Notes: generated by a model not told the origin, from the letters alone. A stretch of 64,000 nt of DNA from Mercurialis annua (GCF_937616625.2 NC_065573.1:21281001-21345000), one strand, 5' to 3'. Counted from the stretch's first letter, positions 47,962-59,385 are shown. Program-made: numbers and translations.

Positions 47962-50900
47962 TCAGTGAGGTAGTTGTTCGAAGAACAATTGGTTGACGAC
48001 ATCTTCAGAATTTAATGAATAGGTGAATCCATCTCGACAATCAGTGTAAACTACATCCATTACTCGACCAAGGTTTAGACTAGTCATTAGAAGAGGCATT
48101 GCTATGGAATTAGGCTTCATTATTTCTTCATTCATATCCTTCCATGCATCTTCCACCATCTTCTTCATTTCTTCAATCGCCTTCTCTTTTGATACTCCAT
48201 GTTCTTTCATGTAGCAATCCCAAGATAAACAGTGCCCCTTCTTTAGTTCGTCCTTCATTTTGTAAAGAAAATGGTGTATGATTTAGTTAAGTATGACTTA
48301 AAGAAAAACAAGGATATTTATTTATATATACATATTTACCTTGCGTGCAACCATGTCATTTAGAAGACGAGCAGACACTTTCGAAGCCTGAACAATTTTG
48401 GGATTAGTCTCTAACCATTTGTATTCTTCAACTCCTGCAATTGTTTCCATTCCGATGAAGGCAATTGGCGTAAGTACATCAAAACTGCTCGAGATCAATG
48501 CATTTTTCATATACTCATTGAATGATGGCAAATATCCACCATGATACCATTGCGCTTCAAGATGGTAGGATCTCACCAGTTCCTTGAACTAACACATAAG
48601 AATTGAAAAATAAAAACAAAAAATAGATAAGTTATATACATTTATCCACAAAGGTGTATGTATGTATATATAAATTGCTTACTTTCTCCTTTGTGTGATG
48701 AACAATGTAACATCTCCCTTTCTTGATAGCATCTTTCTCCATATCCTCAAAGAAATTTATGTATTCCTTATAAATAATATTGGTATGTTCTGAAGGTATC
48801 TCATCTGAGGCATCCATGGTGAACCTGCAAAGAGATTCAAGGTATGTATTTTAATGGGATATTAAACTTTGCACGCCACTAAACTTTCACTACTTTACAA
48901 AATAAGTAATATACTTTATTTTGTTTCTTTTTATTACCAAAAATATCATTTCGTTTCACCGAGAGGTTACCTAACGGAAATTATTATTTAATCTCAGATA
49001 TAAATTTAAAAAGATCACCGAACTATAATTTTATTTTAAAAAGGGTACTAAACTGTAAATTTTATTTAAAAAGGGTACCGACTTTCAAATGACATGGCAT
49101 TTGACGTTAAATATGTGAGCAAATCGGCATCGTTTCCAACAAGTGACGTCCAGTGAAATAAAATGATATTTAAGTAACAAAAAATAAAGAAAATAAAGTA
49201 TAGTATCCATTTTATAACTTAGTAAAAGTTCAGTAACCTGCAGAGTTTAATATAACTATATAATATCACATAAATCATAGTTCTTGTTATTTGTAGTACC
49301 TCTCAAATGCATTAGTAAGGCATTTTAGTTCTTCCAGCGTACCATAGGAATCATATGTATCATCTAACAGTGATACAAGTTGTATGAACTTGCCAAGAAA
49401 TATGCGAGAAAGAGAAAATTGAGGTTCAAAATGTGCCCCAACTCCCAACAAATATCCCTCTACGATTCTGTCCCATCTAGCATAATGACAATCTTTTTCA
49501 AGATTTAGATCTTCCCACCACCTGAGAATCAATGTATAACCAATATCATCAAATTTATCTTCTTTTTCTGTTATGATTATGGATATAATATTTATTTAGT
49601 TACCTTAAAAGAAAGGCTATCTCCTGTCGGTACATCAACTGGACGCGATTAAAATCGAGTTTTGCAAACTTGAGTAGAGTTTCATTATGATTCTCTTGGT
49701 GTTGGTAGAAACAAATGTATTTCCTAGCCTCTAATCTTGGCAATCCTCTGTGGAATGGAACTCTCAAGGCATTCTTAATGTATTGTGCGAGATGCGAGTC
49801 TGATTCTGTTGCCAGAGATTCCAACAACGGCCTTGCGAAAGATCGCGCTTTATCAAGAATATCTTCTTCTCCATGCATGCCTACAAATGTGGCTTCGTAT
49901 AGGCTCAAGATGCCTCTTGAATCATTGGTTATCGTTTTCTTGAAATTACCATCACAGTCTTTGAATTTCTTGAACACATCTAGTTCACAATAAAATATTT
50001 TGCTGAGATAGAGAGTTGATTTTAAATTCTAAAACACATGTTATAGTTATTGGGTTAAAATTTCTTACGGTTACTAAATTATATGCTTTCTATATTTCAG
50101 TTACTATTGTTTCATTTGTTGTATTTTGATAACTCAACTTTCATTTTTCCACAACATAAATTTTTTATGTGGCGATGAAATTGTTAGATGTCACATAATT
50201 TTTCATCACAACCTAATTTCGCTGGATAACCTCCAATTTTTGACAAAAATGAAAACCGAATTACAAATGTTTTTAAAAACAAAATGATGATGGCCGAAGT
50301 GTAAAAGTCGTCTGTAAATCATTAGACTATTCTCAAATTACAAAAAAGGTCACTAAATAAACTTTTCTTAAAAAATGGTCACTGAACTATGCCTTTTGTT
50401 ACAAAAATATTTATGTTCTTACACAAAGAACACTAAATTTTTCGTCAATTACAAAAAGGTCATTAGGTTGTACCTTTTATTATAAAAAGGTCACTGAATT
50501 TGTTCCTTTTTTTAATTTCGGCTTGCCACGTAAGCAAAAATGTCACATTTTTAGCGTGAAAACGGTATTGTTTTATATGGGTGAATTTATTAGTAACAAA
50601 ATGTATAATTCAGTGACCATTTATTAACAAAAGTTTGTTTAATGACCTTTCTTTAATTTGAAAAAAGCCTGATAATCTAATGAGTTTAATATCCTATAAA
50701 AGTCTATATAATTCAGTAACTGCAACTTTTCTTTAGTTGGTATAGCAAATGCGTCTTTCAATAATTTTTGTAAGATTAACTTGAGCATGCATTAGGCTAA
50801 TCAAAAGGAATGGCAGACTCATAAATTTTTTATAAAGTGGATTGTACTAAAAGTTTATAAGGAGAGTAAAGTTGACTAAATATGAATTATAAAATGCATA

Positions 50901-53900
50901 GACTACAAATAGTAAGGTGATAAAACTATAGTGTTTAATTTATATTGGTACCTTTTCAAATTATAAGATGAGCAATTGCTCACCGTATACTTTTACTAAG
51001 TCCGCCTATAATCAAAAGCATAATAGATTAGCACAGACATACTTACCACAAGATACGTTATATCCATGTTGTCTTAAAATTTGAAACAATGTTGCCATGT
51101 TGTGGAGATCGGAGCCGCTATCAAAATCATCAGACAGATCATCGAGGTTAAGGTTGCTAAATATATAAGACAACTGCTCGTCAATTTCACTTTCAAAATG
51201 ATATGACAGGCCAAGGCGGCATAGTAAATTGATCAACTCAATATTTTGGAGTAAATCCTCTGTGGAAATCAAAAGCATTTCTTTTGCTTTTTCTTTTAGC
51301 GTTTCGATTTCCTTCGGCTCGATATTCTGTATCATGATTGAGAAACAATTTTCAATTCAATCAATTATAATATCATCAAATTCTTTCTTCAGTAATTGAA
51401 CGTTAAATATTCGCTTTAGATAATAGTAAAATGTTGAACTATATACACCTTCATATCCAACTTATGTACTTTTTTTTTAAATTTGTAATTAAACAAATGA
51501 GTTCAATCAACTATCCATATATTACTATTTGGTGACCGAGCTGTTTTTTCCTTATTTCTTCTTTATTGCTAATAGTTATATTTTGGTCTAATTATTTAAA
51601 AAAAAAACTCACCTTGAATTTTTTTTCTCGTTTATACCCTAACCTTGTAAAAAAGTCATTCGTACCCAATTTTGGGTTTTAGGTTTCATCTCTACCCAAT
51701 ACAGAAATATAATTAACAATTTAATGAATTAAAGGATGAAAAAATTAAAAACAATTAAATAAAAGGTTATATCATATGTTTAATTAGTATATAAACATAA
51801 ATTAAAGGATTAGCTTAAACTTTTTTTCAAATGAAAAGAGACAATTTTAGTATTTTTGGGTAGAGATGAAACCTAAAAATTTAAAATTGGACACAAATGA
51901 TTTTTCTACAAAGTCAGGGTATAAACGAAAAAAAAGTTCAAAATAAGATTTTTTTATGTAATTAAGCCTTATATTTTCGTTTCAATGAGAAATTTCTCCC
52001 GAACTCAGTTCTGAATTGTCTTATAGTAACTTGGCATATGTGATTTATTTTTTCACCATGTGTCATCCGACTAATCAAAACTCCCCGCCACATCAACTCA
52101 AAAAAATTAATTTTAAAAATATTCTTTCAATTTTTTCACTTTTAAATTACTTTTAATAAAAATTAGAATTGTTAGAACTTATAATATTTTTTCATATAAT
52201 AATTATTATATTTTTAATTTTTTTGTATTTTTATTTAAAAGGTATTATGTTTTTCGAATAATTTTCAGAGAAAATTATTCAAATTATATTTTTCGAGCTG
52301 ATGTGGCAGGCTGACATTGCAGTCTGAGATGATAGTATCACTGTATTTGAAACATGATAATTTTTTTGGTACACAATCTATGAGGTTTCCTATACCGGTT
52401 TCAGATATAAGACGATACTTTTAAGCCTTACACATCCATACTAATCCTCAATTGAGCCATGTAAATATTTTGTGAGAAGCAAACTCTAATTCCAAAATTT
52501 AAACAGCCGCATATATATATATAGGTGTGATTCGAACCCGCGACGTCACTTAAACCGAAAGGCTCTTAGGGTTATGATACATGAAAATTAAGTAGATAAT
52601 GCATGAAAAATTATGCTGCCATGTAAGATGATTCATGTCCAAGTAAAATTAAGGAGACTTCCATTTATATTAGAGTATAATGTTAGAATTAAAAAATGTA
52701 ATATAGTTGGCCTTAGGAATTTAAGTATATTCTTATTCTTATTATTTTAATTATTATTTGAAAAAGATAAATTTTTGGCATAATTTCATTCCACGACTTT
52801 AATAAAATGATGGTCATCGGATATATTATTTGAACCAGTGGGAATGCTACAATCAGGCAAAGCCCAATGTCTATCTCATAGTTACCAGATTTGTTCCCCG
52901 TCCCTTAGTACCGCGTATCGGTTCGTACGTCTCAATTCGCGGTTCTCCGACGACCTGATTCGCCTTGGAACGCGCATTAATTTGCCAACGAAATGGTCTG
53001 TTTCGCCGGCCAATTTGCTAGCCATTGTTGAAGTTGAAGTTGAAGTGGCTCGTTTTAGGGTTTTTTAATTGAAGAAAAAGAAGAAAATAAATAAAGAAGA
53101 AGTGGTTCACTTTATTTGGAGTTTAGTTTATCAAATGAGAAGTTTTTGGGCCCATTATGTTTAATAAAATGGGCTTTCTGATAAGAATCTAAACTAAATA
53201 GAAAAAAGACTTAACTACACAGAAAACGGCAATTACCCAAAATAATTTCAGGATTACGATTCTAAGTTCGCTTTTAAATATATACGTTTTGTTCTTTTTG
53301 TTTTTGATTTTTATACATTTGCTTTTTAACAAATACCATTACTTCTCTAAATTCTTTCTATCTTAATTTCACAGCAGCCAACACTAATTTCTCCATCCTC
53401 TCAAACTCTAACTTTATTATCTCAAATCCTAATCTAGAAAAAGGCAAAAGAAAATTTGCCGTCGGTGATGAAACGGAGGGACAAACGGTTGCCGCAGATC
53501 TTGAAAAAAGAGCAAGCTGTCGTGGCCGGACCTGAGAGATCCATTGTTTCCATGACTAGAAGATGAGGAATTGTCGTTCCTTTTGAAGAAAAAGGAGAAG
53601 TCGTTGCTTTGCCGGAGTTTAATCGGAAGAAGAGGGAGAAATTAAAGATGGCATAATTTAGGTGAGTTTAGATAATGGATTGATTGAGCGTATACTCACA
53701 TTAATTCTTCTGTGCATGAGTTAGGAGCTGCTACAATTAGACTTAGGCAGGTAAACATTATATAATGCAAGAATATTTATTTGCTGCTGCATCTGAGTTT
53801 GCATGTTGATTCCAATATCTAGATCTGGAAGTAAGATGAGTTCCTCCATAAAAGTTAGGATAAGTAGTTGTGCGGCGGCTTTGTTTTACTGCGGCAGCTG

Positions 53901-56900
53901 TCGTTAGTGAGCCACAGATTTAAATATTTTGGTGATGAAGGAGGTTTTTGATTTGTAATTTTTATGACCATGTTTGATGTTGGTTAACCAATGATTAACT
54001 AATGGCTAACCAATAATTTTAGATTAAAAAAAAAAACGATTTAGATTTTTTTTTACGGTTGCTCTTACGGTGGTGAAGGCGGAGGGGTTTGTAATAGAAT
54101 TTTCAACTAGTTTAATAGAAATGGAGGTTTGAATTTGTAATAGTTTTGTTGTCGGTTAACCAATGGTGTGCTAATGGTACACCAATAACCTTGCTTTTAG
54201 TACATTGTTAGCAGACGGTGGGTTAACCGTTGGTAAATTCGTAATAATTTTTATTTTTAATATATGGTTAATAAATCGGTGTTAAACCGTTTGGTAAACT
54301 TGAATTGTGTATTTTAAACGAACTATATTTTTAAAAAACTAGTTTCGCCTTACGTGCTACGCACGTGGCTAGTAACGTGACACGCCAATTTATATATTAA
54401 TTATATCCATTATCATTATACAAATTTATTTTATTTGCAATCAACATAAAATATATAAATATATATAATACTTCGATTTATTAATTTAAAATTAATTGAC
54501 ATTGATAAAATTTATTTATAATTTATTATATTAATTAAATTAATTATAATTATATCAATGTAATTTATGTATAATTAAATTAAGAGTGTAATGGGAAATT
54601 CATAAAAACGTTACTAATTTAACAATTACTTTTTAATCCTTGTGTAAAATCAATCTTGTCTATTTTTGTCGGTGAAAAGAATATCTAATTTAATTCTTAA
54701 CAGAAATTCATTTATTAAAAAATAATTTAATGCTAGCTAATTAGAATATTTCTATTCGTATAATATACTGTGATACTTTACTATAGTTAGGATTCTAATA
54801 TGGATTGAGATTCTAATATGGATTGTACACTTTTTAAGGCTAATTTTTTATATTCCTTTTTCAAACTAAAAATCAATTTTGTTAAGGAAATATTGCAATA
54901 TATTAGAAGATAGTAATATCAATTATATAAATAGTATATTATTTTTATACTTAGATAAATAATAATAAAATAAGATTATTAGTCTAAAATTTAAATGAAC
55001 TAATACTAATAAATTGTTTTTCAGAAAATAAAGAAATGTACAACTAAATGTATTATATAATTATTTGACTTGATAAATTATATCTAGAGAAGGAGAAACT
55101 CACTCTTCCTTTAACGAAGTTTAAAGGCAAATGTCAAATAATATTGGTCACTGAGAAATAATTCTCTAATTAGTTTTCTAGTTTAGGTTAAATTCTTGAA
55201 TCCCTATCTCTAATGGCACTCTATTACTTATAATTAATCGTGAATCATGTTAGTAGTTTAGTTTGCATAAAACACTTAAATTAAATTATTAAAAACAACA
55301 ATTTTGTTTTTCTCTTTAAGTTTACAAACTGTTTAAGTTGTAAAAAATAATTTAGGGGAATTTTTAATTACTCAAAAGCTTGTAAATTATTATTGAATAA
55401 TAATTTAAATAATATTAAGGACATTAACGTAAATGTGCCTGTCCCCCCCCCCAATCCGTGCTTTTATATATTGTATAGATGTATAGATGTATAGATTAAT
55501 GATTTTGTTTTTAGAATACCGTTAGTGAACGGTGAGTAAACCGCTGATAAACTTATAGTTAATTAATTTTTAGTATATCGTTCATAATTTTTTAGTAAAC
55601 TTGAATTTTGCATATAGAACATAAATTATTTTTTAATATACCGTAACTAACCTATTAGTATACATCCGGTTAACCAAAATCATATTTATGAGATTAAAAA
55701 AATTGTAAGAATAATAAAAGTCATTTTTCAAAAAAAAAAAAGCACAAATTGTATTTTTTAAAAGTAAATATTGAGGTAGTATTCTTGAGAATATTTTATA
55801 TTTTTTTGATATTTATCTTAAGATGCAAAAAAATGATAGTTTTTTTTTTAAGTTAGAATTCCTTTTTTAGCAGGTAACTTATTAGACCTGACTCTATATA
55901 TCTTTAACGGACGATTAATATATTTAATAACTCAAAAGTCAAAAACGTTTCTTATTCTAATTTATGTCTATAAACTGAATCGCTATATGTATGAATAAAG
56001 TAAAAATATATTATTAACCATCGAATTCATAATATTGTTTCGGAGTATCGCGTCGTAAAATAGCAAACCAAAAAATCTTACTCCCGGAATATTGGATTTC
56101 CCGATTACAAGTGAATTAAATATTTGTTCTCGTACTGTGAATCTGATAACTATGGTCCGTCTTGTTTCAGAGGATAAATTTTTTAAGAGAAGAAAGAGCT
56201 TTAATCTCTGTACCCTGATTAGTGAGTGGTTTAATGTTTTGGTTTTATGAAATTGGTTTCAGTAAATAAAGGAGACAACGTTTGATTTTTTGTTCTTGAG
56301 TTTGAGTGGGAAAAACGTTGTTTTGATCCCAAAAAAATAATAAAAAATATTCAATTTGACAACTTGGTTTCAGCCTCCATTTATTATAATAATTAAATAT
56401 GAGCCCATTACATTTATTAAAAAAATTTAAGCTTGTACAGCTATATTTCAAGTGGTATAAACGCTAAGTATCAAATTGCTAGGTCGTGGGTTCGATTCTT
56501 CCCATAAGCACTTTTTCCTCCCCAATTATTAAAAAAAAGGTCTAATTATTTAAAAACACCCCACGTTAATTTTTTTTTCATTTATCCCCGATCTAGGAAT
56601 TTTTTTTTTGTACTCTATTTCGAATTTTTCATTTTCACCTCTACCCCAACTAAGGGACAATTGACAATTTAAATAATATAAGAATAAAACGTTAATAACA
56701 ATTAAATAGAAGGATTTTATCATACTTTTTTTTATTTGGACAAATACAAACAAGTCCTTTAACTTTAAAAAAATAAAATAAGTCCCAACAATTAATTATT
56801 TTTGAAAAATTTATTAAAAAATTAAATTCTTAAAACAATTGCCGATCTACCACAATACTTCTCTGATTTAAGAACCCGTCACTAAATTTAAACCAAAAAA

Positions 56901-59347
56901 ATTATATTTTTTTCAACTTTTGTACTCCTCCGCCTGAGCCGCCGCTGTCCACCCTCCGGGAAAGGAGGAGCTGCTGCTCCTCCTTCATATTCCTCCATGG
57001 AAAGAGGAACGCTATTCCTCCTTCACGTTATTCCTCCATGGAAGGAGGAACAGATCTGTTACTTCTTCCATGGAGGAATACGTCCTCCTTCCACGGAAGG
57101 AGGACGGCCGCAGTGGGTCAGAATATTTTTATTTTTATGTAAATTTTAATATTTTTTTACGATTTTCGATTTTTAAAAAATTATTGATAATTAATATAAA
57201 TTAAATAATAATTATTAGTTGATTTTTTTTAAAAAAGATGGTATTTTTGTGAAATTAATAACATTTACGTTTAATTAGAATATATGTTAAAAATGAAGGA
57301 CTATTTTAATTTTTTTTAAATGAAAAAAGATCAATTTAGTGCTTCAAAGTAGAGGTGAAAACGGAAAATCCGAAATAGGGTACAGTTGAAAAATTTCCTA
57401 GATCGGGGTATAAACGAAAAACAAATTCAACGTGGGGTGTTTTTAAATAATTAGGCCAAAAAAAGCCTATAAAAGAATTAAATAATATTATTTTTTGTAT
57501 TTTAATAATTTAAAGAAAATGTATTGTAATTTTATTTCGAACGATTTTTTATTTTATATAAATTATTTTAGTTTATATAATATTTAATAAATATCATACA
57601 TTATGTATATTAAATTATTTATATTAATTCAGAAATAAAAAATAATGTTTTATAATAAAACTATAATAAATAACTTTTTATGATAGTAGCATTAAAATTG
57701 AAGGATTATTTTCAAACTGTCCTATTTTTAAAAAGTAATTACAGCGATTTTGGTTATGTTTGCCAAATTTTTCGCTCGCTACCATATTTGGTAAAAATGA
57801 TATTTTTTTTAATTAGAGGTTCTTTCTCATTTTATCTCATTTTCTCTCACACACACTCGCTCTCCTTCTTCTCAAAGTCCTCTTTTCTTCTCTTCCTCTC
57901 ATATCTATGAACACAAAAAGTTAATGCCTCTCAAATCTACAAGCACAATGTTCGTCGTCATCATCTTTTTTCTGGTGGTTTTATCGTCGTCGTTTTTCTA
58001 CTAGTGGTTTCATCTTCGTCGTATTTTTTCAGGTGGTTTCATCGTCATCATCTTTTTTCCACATATTAGATTTTTTGTGATTAGTTAGATTTTTGTGATT
58101 TTTTGTACACAAATTATTTTAGATCTCTTGTTCATATAATTGGCATATCATTCATATAAATATCTTATTATTTTAGATCTCATGTTATTATCTTATATTC
58201 CAATTTATTTTAATGCACAACGAATTGATTTATAATTTTTCTTAGAAAAATATATCATAAATACACCAAGTGTTGGTATATTTACACTAGGAAAGCCATA
58301 AAATACATCATAAAACGCCATAAAAATATCATAAAAACACCATAGAAAAACATCATAAATACACTATTAAAATCACTATAAAAAGCACCACCAAAAATAC
58401 AAAAAAAATCGATAAAAGAAAGACATTAAAAGTAAAAAGTGAAAAAGGTAGTATGAAATAAAAAGGGGCCTAAAAATAAGACAGCGCAATAATTAAGTCA
58501 CAAAAGAGATCCTCTAGAAAATTTCCTCTAAAATTTAAGGATTGGGATTCCCTGAAGTTCATTTTGAACTTGAGGAGGTCATGTTCACGATCTACACCGT
58601 TCATTGTAAAATGAACGGTATAGATCAAAAAGATACAATTTTAATCAAATTAATTTATACCGTTTATTTTATAATGAATGGTGTAGATTAAAAACATGAC
58701 CCCTCAAGTTTATTTGAAGTTGAGGGAATCCCAATCCAAAATTTAACTGTATATCAATTTTTTAATCATTTGTTAATTTTAATTTAGAATAAATAACTGC
58801 TGAATAATTTATATAAGTAAATTAAATAATTGAAATTCAATACATACATGATTAACTGATGCACGTCAATATCAAAATAATCGAAAGATTATTTTTTAAA
58901 TTGCTATAATCAATAGTAATTTAACTGCACATGAAGGCCAAAATTAAATAATTTTGAATTGCAAGCAAAAAAAGTAATTTAACTGCATATGAAGGCCAAA
59001 ATTAAATTGTAATAAGATGTGAAATTTAGCGACGCCTTCCTTAGATTACGATGATCAGATGTTAGAAAATAGTTAATTGTCATTAGAACAAAGACGGTTC
59101 TCTCTATGCATATCTATCAGAGGAACTGTATTTTATTTTCTGAAAATTACTATAAAAAGAACTAGATGGGTAAATTCATTGTGCTCTAGCTTCATATTTA
59201 ATTAGCAAAAACCAACTTACAAATAATATTAAAGATGAAGAAGAAAGAATTACTTACAGGGGTGGATAATGAAACTGAAGCCAAGATAGAACCCCAAAGA
59301 CCAGGGGGGAAGTTTGGTGGTGGAGGACGACTCTCTTGTGTTGCCAT
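47962..59347 (-). CDS. Class-I terpene synthase (sesquiterpene-type, TPS-a-like), 7 exons, 549 aa
   Basis: Exons on the minus strand: 59347-59258, 51326-51047, 49979-49604, 49521-49300, 48824-48683, 48588-48340 and 48252-47962. All junctions are GT..AG and every frame joins. The enzyme is expected to ionise a prenyl diphosphate, probably farnesyl, in the cytosol, because no plastid transit peptide is present. N-terminal RP..W (7, 8 and 18) matches the family head. The helical N-terminal domain is followed by RGLPRLEARKYI. The Mg-binding DDTYD is at 302-306 and FEPQFSLSR is intact. Two features are unusual. The usual YARDR (RxR) motif reads YARWDR, one residue longer. The NSE/DTE motif reads NDMVARKDE (447-455), with Ala at the Ser/Thr position. 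Intron 1 is 7.9 kb and transposon-filled. Exon 1 is assigned by phase and family likeness, so its link to exon 2 needs transcript support. Confidence 0.87.
48856..49256. mobile_element. Inverted-repeat MITE in TPS intron 4
   Basis: The left end gggatattaaactttgcacg continues ccactaaactttcac. The right end reversed reads gttatattaaactctgcagg then ttactgaacttttac. The arms are about 60 bp with scattered mismatches. No clean 9-bp target duplication was recognised, so the exact ends are approximate. Confidence 0.65.
50050..50740. mobile_element. Outer MITE in TPS intron 2, interrupted by another MITE
   Basis: The left arm (ttgggttaaaatttcttacg, then gttactaaattatatg) is mirrored by the right arm (tataattcagtaactgcaac, then ttttctttagttgg). 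The interior is split by the element at 50311-50696. No clear outer target duplication was found. Confidence 0.55.
50311..50696. mobile_element. Inner MULE-type MITE nested in the outer MITE, 386 bp
   Basis: Inverted arms: taaatcattagactattctc then aaattac at the left, and ggatattaaactcattagat at the right when reversed. The flanks taaaagtcg (50302-50310) and taaaagtct (50697-50705) agree at 8 of 9. The interior repeats aaaaggtcactaaa words in both orientations. It lies within the terpene synthase second intron. Confidence 0.7.
51585..51968. mobile_element. MULE-type MITE in TPS intron 1, 384 bp
   Basis: The left end ggtctaattatttaaaaaaa and inner tcgtttataccctaa are mirrored at the right by cagggtataaacga and atgtaattaagcc. 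The arms exceed 100 bp, ending at the ggtttcatctctaccc block. Perfect 9-bp flanking repeats ttatatttt are at 51576-51584 and 51969-51977. Same family as the element at 56539-57457. Confidence 0.88.
52524..52575 (-). mobile_element. SINE fragment, minus strand
   Basis: On the minus strand gtcgcgggttcgaatcacac is a clear B box. The part before it (cctaagagcctttcggttta) is a decayed tRNA-like body. Too short to be a functional tRNA gene. Confidence 0.45.
52882..53025 (-). CDS. Small unrecognised ORF, 47 aa, in TPS intron 1
   Basis: A minus-strand ATG (53025) in a favourable context (caacaATGGC) opens a 47-residue basic frame that begins MASKLAGETDHFVGKL, continues with an Arg-rich stretch and ends RDGEQIW before TAA. 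Just upstream on the same strand lies aaaccctaaaacgag, a telo-box-like element common in leaders of plant translation genes, and a CT-rich stretch beyond it. The GC content is clearly above that of the surroundings. The last codons contain a possible GT donor (tctggtaac), so the frame could be exon 1 of a longer or broken gene. I do not recognise the protein. It could equally be a captured fragment. Confidence 0.4.
   Translation of the reverse strand: MASKLAGETDHFVGKLMRVPRRIRSSENRELRRTNRYAVLRDGEQIW
53200..54338. repeat. Unrecognised repeat with coding-like patch and ttaaccaatggt words
   Basis: From about 53465 a short basic frame (MKRRDKRLPQILKKEQ and beyond) ends at a TGA and has no recognised homology. 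53970-54320 contains degenerate ggttaaccaatggt repeats, which resume at 55510 on the other side of the Helitron. The Helitron therefore inserted into this repeat. Confidence 0.45.
54339..55495 (-). mobile_element. Non-autonomous Helitron, 1157 bp
   Basis: Read on the minus strand it begins TC (tctatacatctatacaatat, with an 8-bp unit repeated) and ends CTAG. Near the 3' end is the hairpin acgtgc-gta-gcacgt, followed by aaggcgaaa and CTAG. The flanking bases are A on the 5' side and T on the 3' side, the expected A|T target with no duplication. The repeat field on both sides rejoins when it is removed. There is no Rep/helicase coding region. Confidence 0.82.
55496..56432. other. Continuation of the interrupted repeat, then AT-rich spacer
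   Basis: 55510-55670 holds accgttagtgaacggt-type repeats matching those left of the Helitron. The remainder is AT-rich, with no supported gene. Confidence 0.4.
56433..56538 (+). mobile_element. tRNA-derived SINE (best-preserved copy of the family)
   Basis: The head is ttgtacagctatatttcaag then tggtataaacgc, with A box. aggtcgtgggttcgattctt is the B box. cccataagcactttttcctc, then cccaattatt and a poly-A tail, end the element. A MULE-type element begins directly in this tail. Confidence 0.72.
56539..57457. mobile_element. MULE-type element, 919 bp, inserted in a SINE tail
   Basis: The left end ggtctaattatttaaaaaca then ccccacgtt, and the right end reversed ggcctaattatttaaaaaca then ccccacgtt, with arms of about 100 bp including tataccccgatctagg. 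The centre (56945-57115) is a palindromic array of ggaggaac / gttcctcc words. The flanks are A-rich runs, compatible with a duplication within the SINE poly-A tail but not diagnostic. Confidence 0.8.
57660..58520. repeat. Dispersed repeat, copy A (tcttcttc / caccataaa type)
   Basis: A CT-rich block (57810-57900), three imperfect units of ggtggtttcatcgtcgtcat (57955-58062), then agattttttgtgatta and a field of catcataaaaacaccata words. The same order occurs at 60400-61380. The two copies bracket the terpene synthase promoter. Ends and class are unresolved. Confidence 0.5.
58539..58737. mobile_element. MULE-type MITE, 199 bp, intact
   Basis: Starts ggattgggattccctgaagt and ends, reversed, ggattgggattccctcaact. 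The interior contains accgttcattgtaaaatga and its complements. Perfect 9-bp flanking repeats aaaatttaa are at 58530-58538 and 58738-58746. It is the reference copy for the split element at 36517-38357. Confidence 0.9.
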
Positions 59348-59385
59348 CTTAATTTACAGTATACTAACTACTACTACTCAACATG

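Noticed and set aside
49715..49993. 92-aa plus-strand frame
   Set aside because: Antisense shadow of terpene synthase exon 3.
52838..53068. 76-aa plus-strand frame
   Set aside because: Opposite strand of the small ORF at 52882-53025. It lacks a leader and its C-terminus is a simple Glu/Val repeat.
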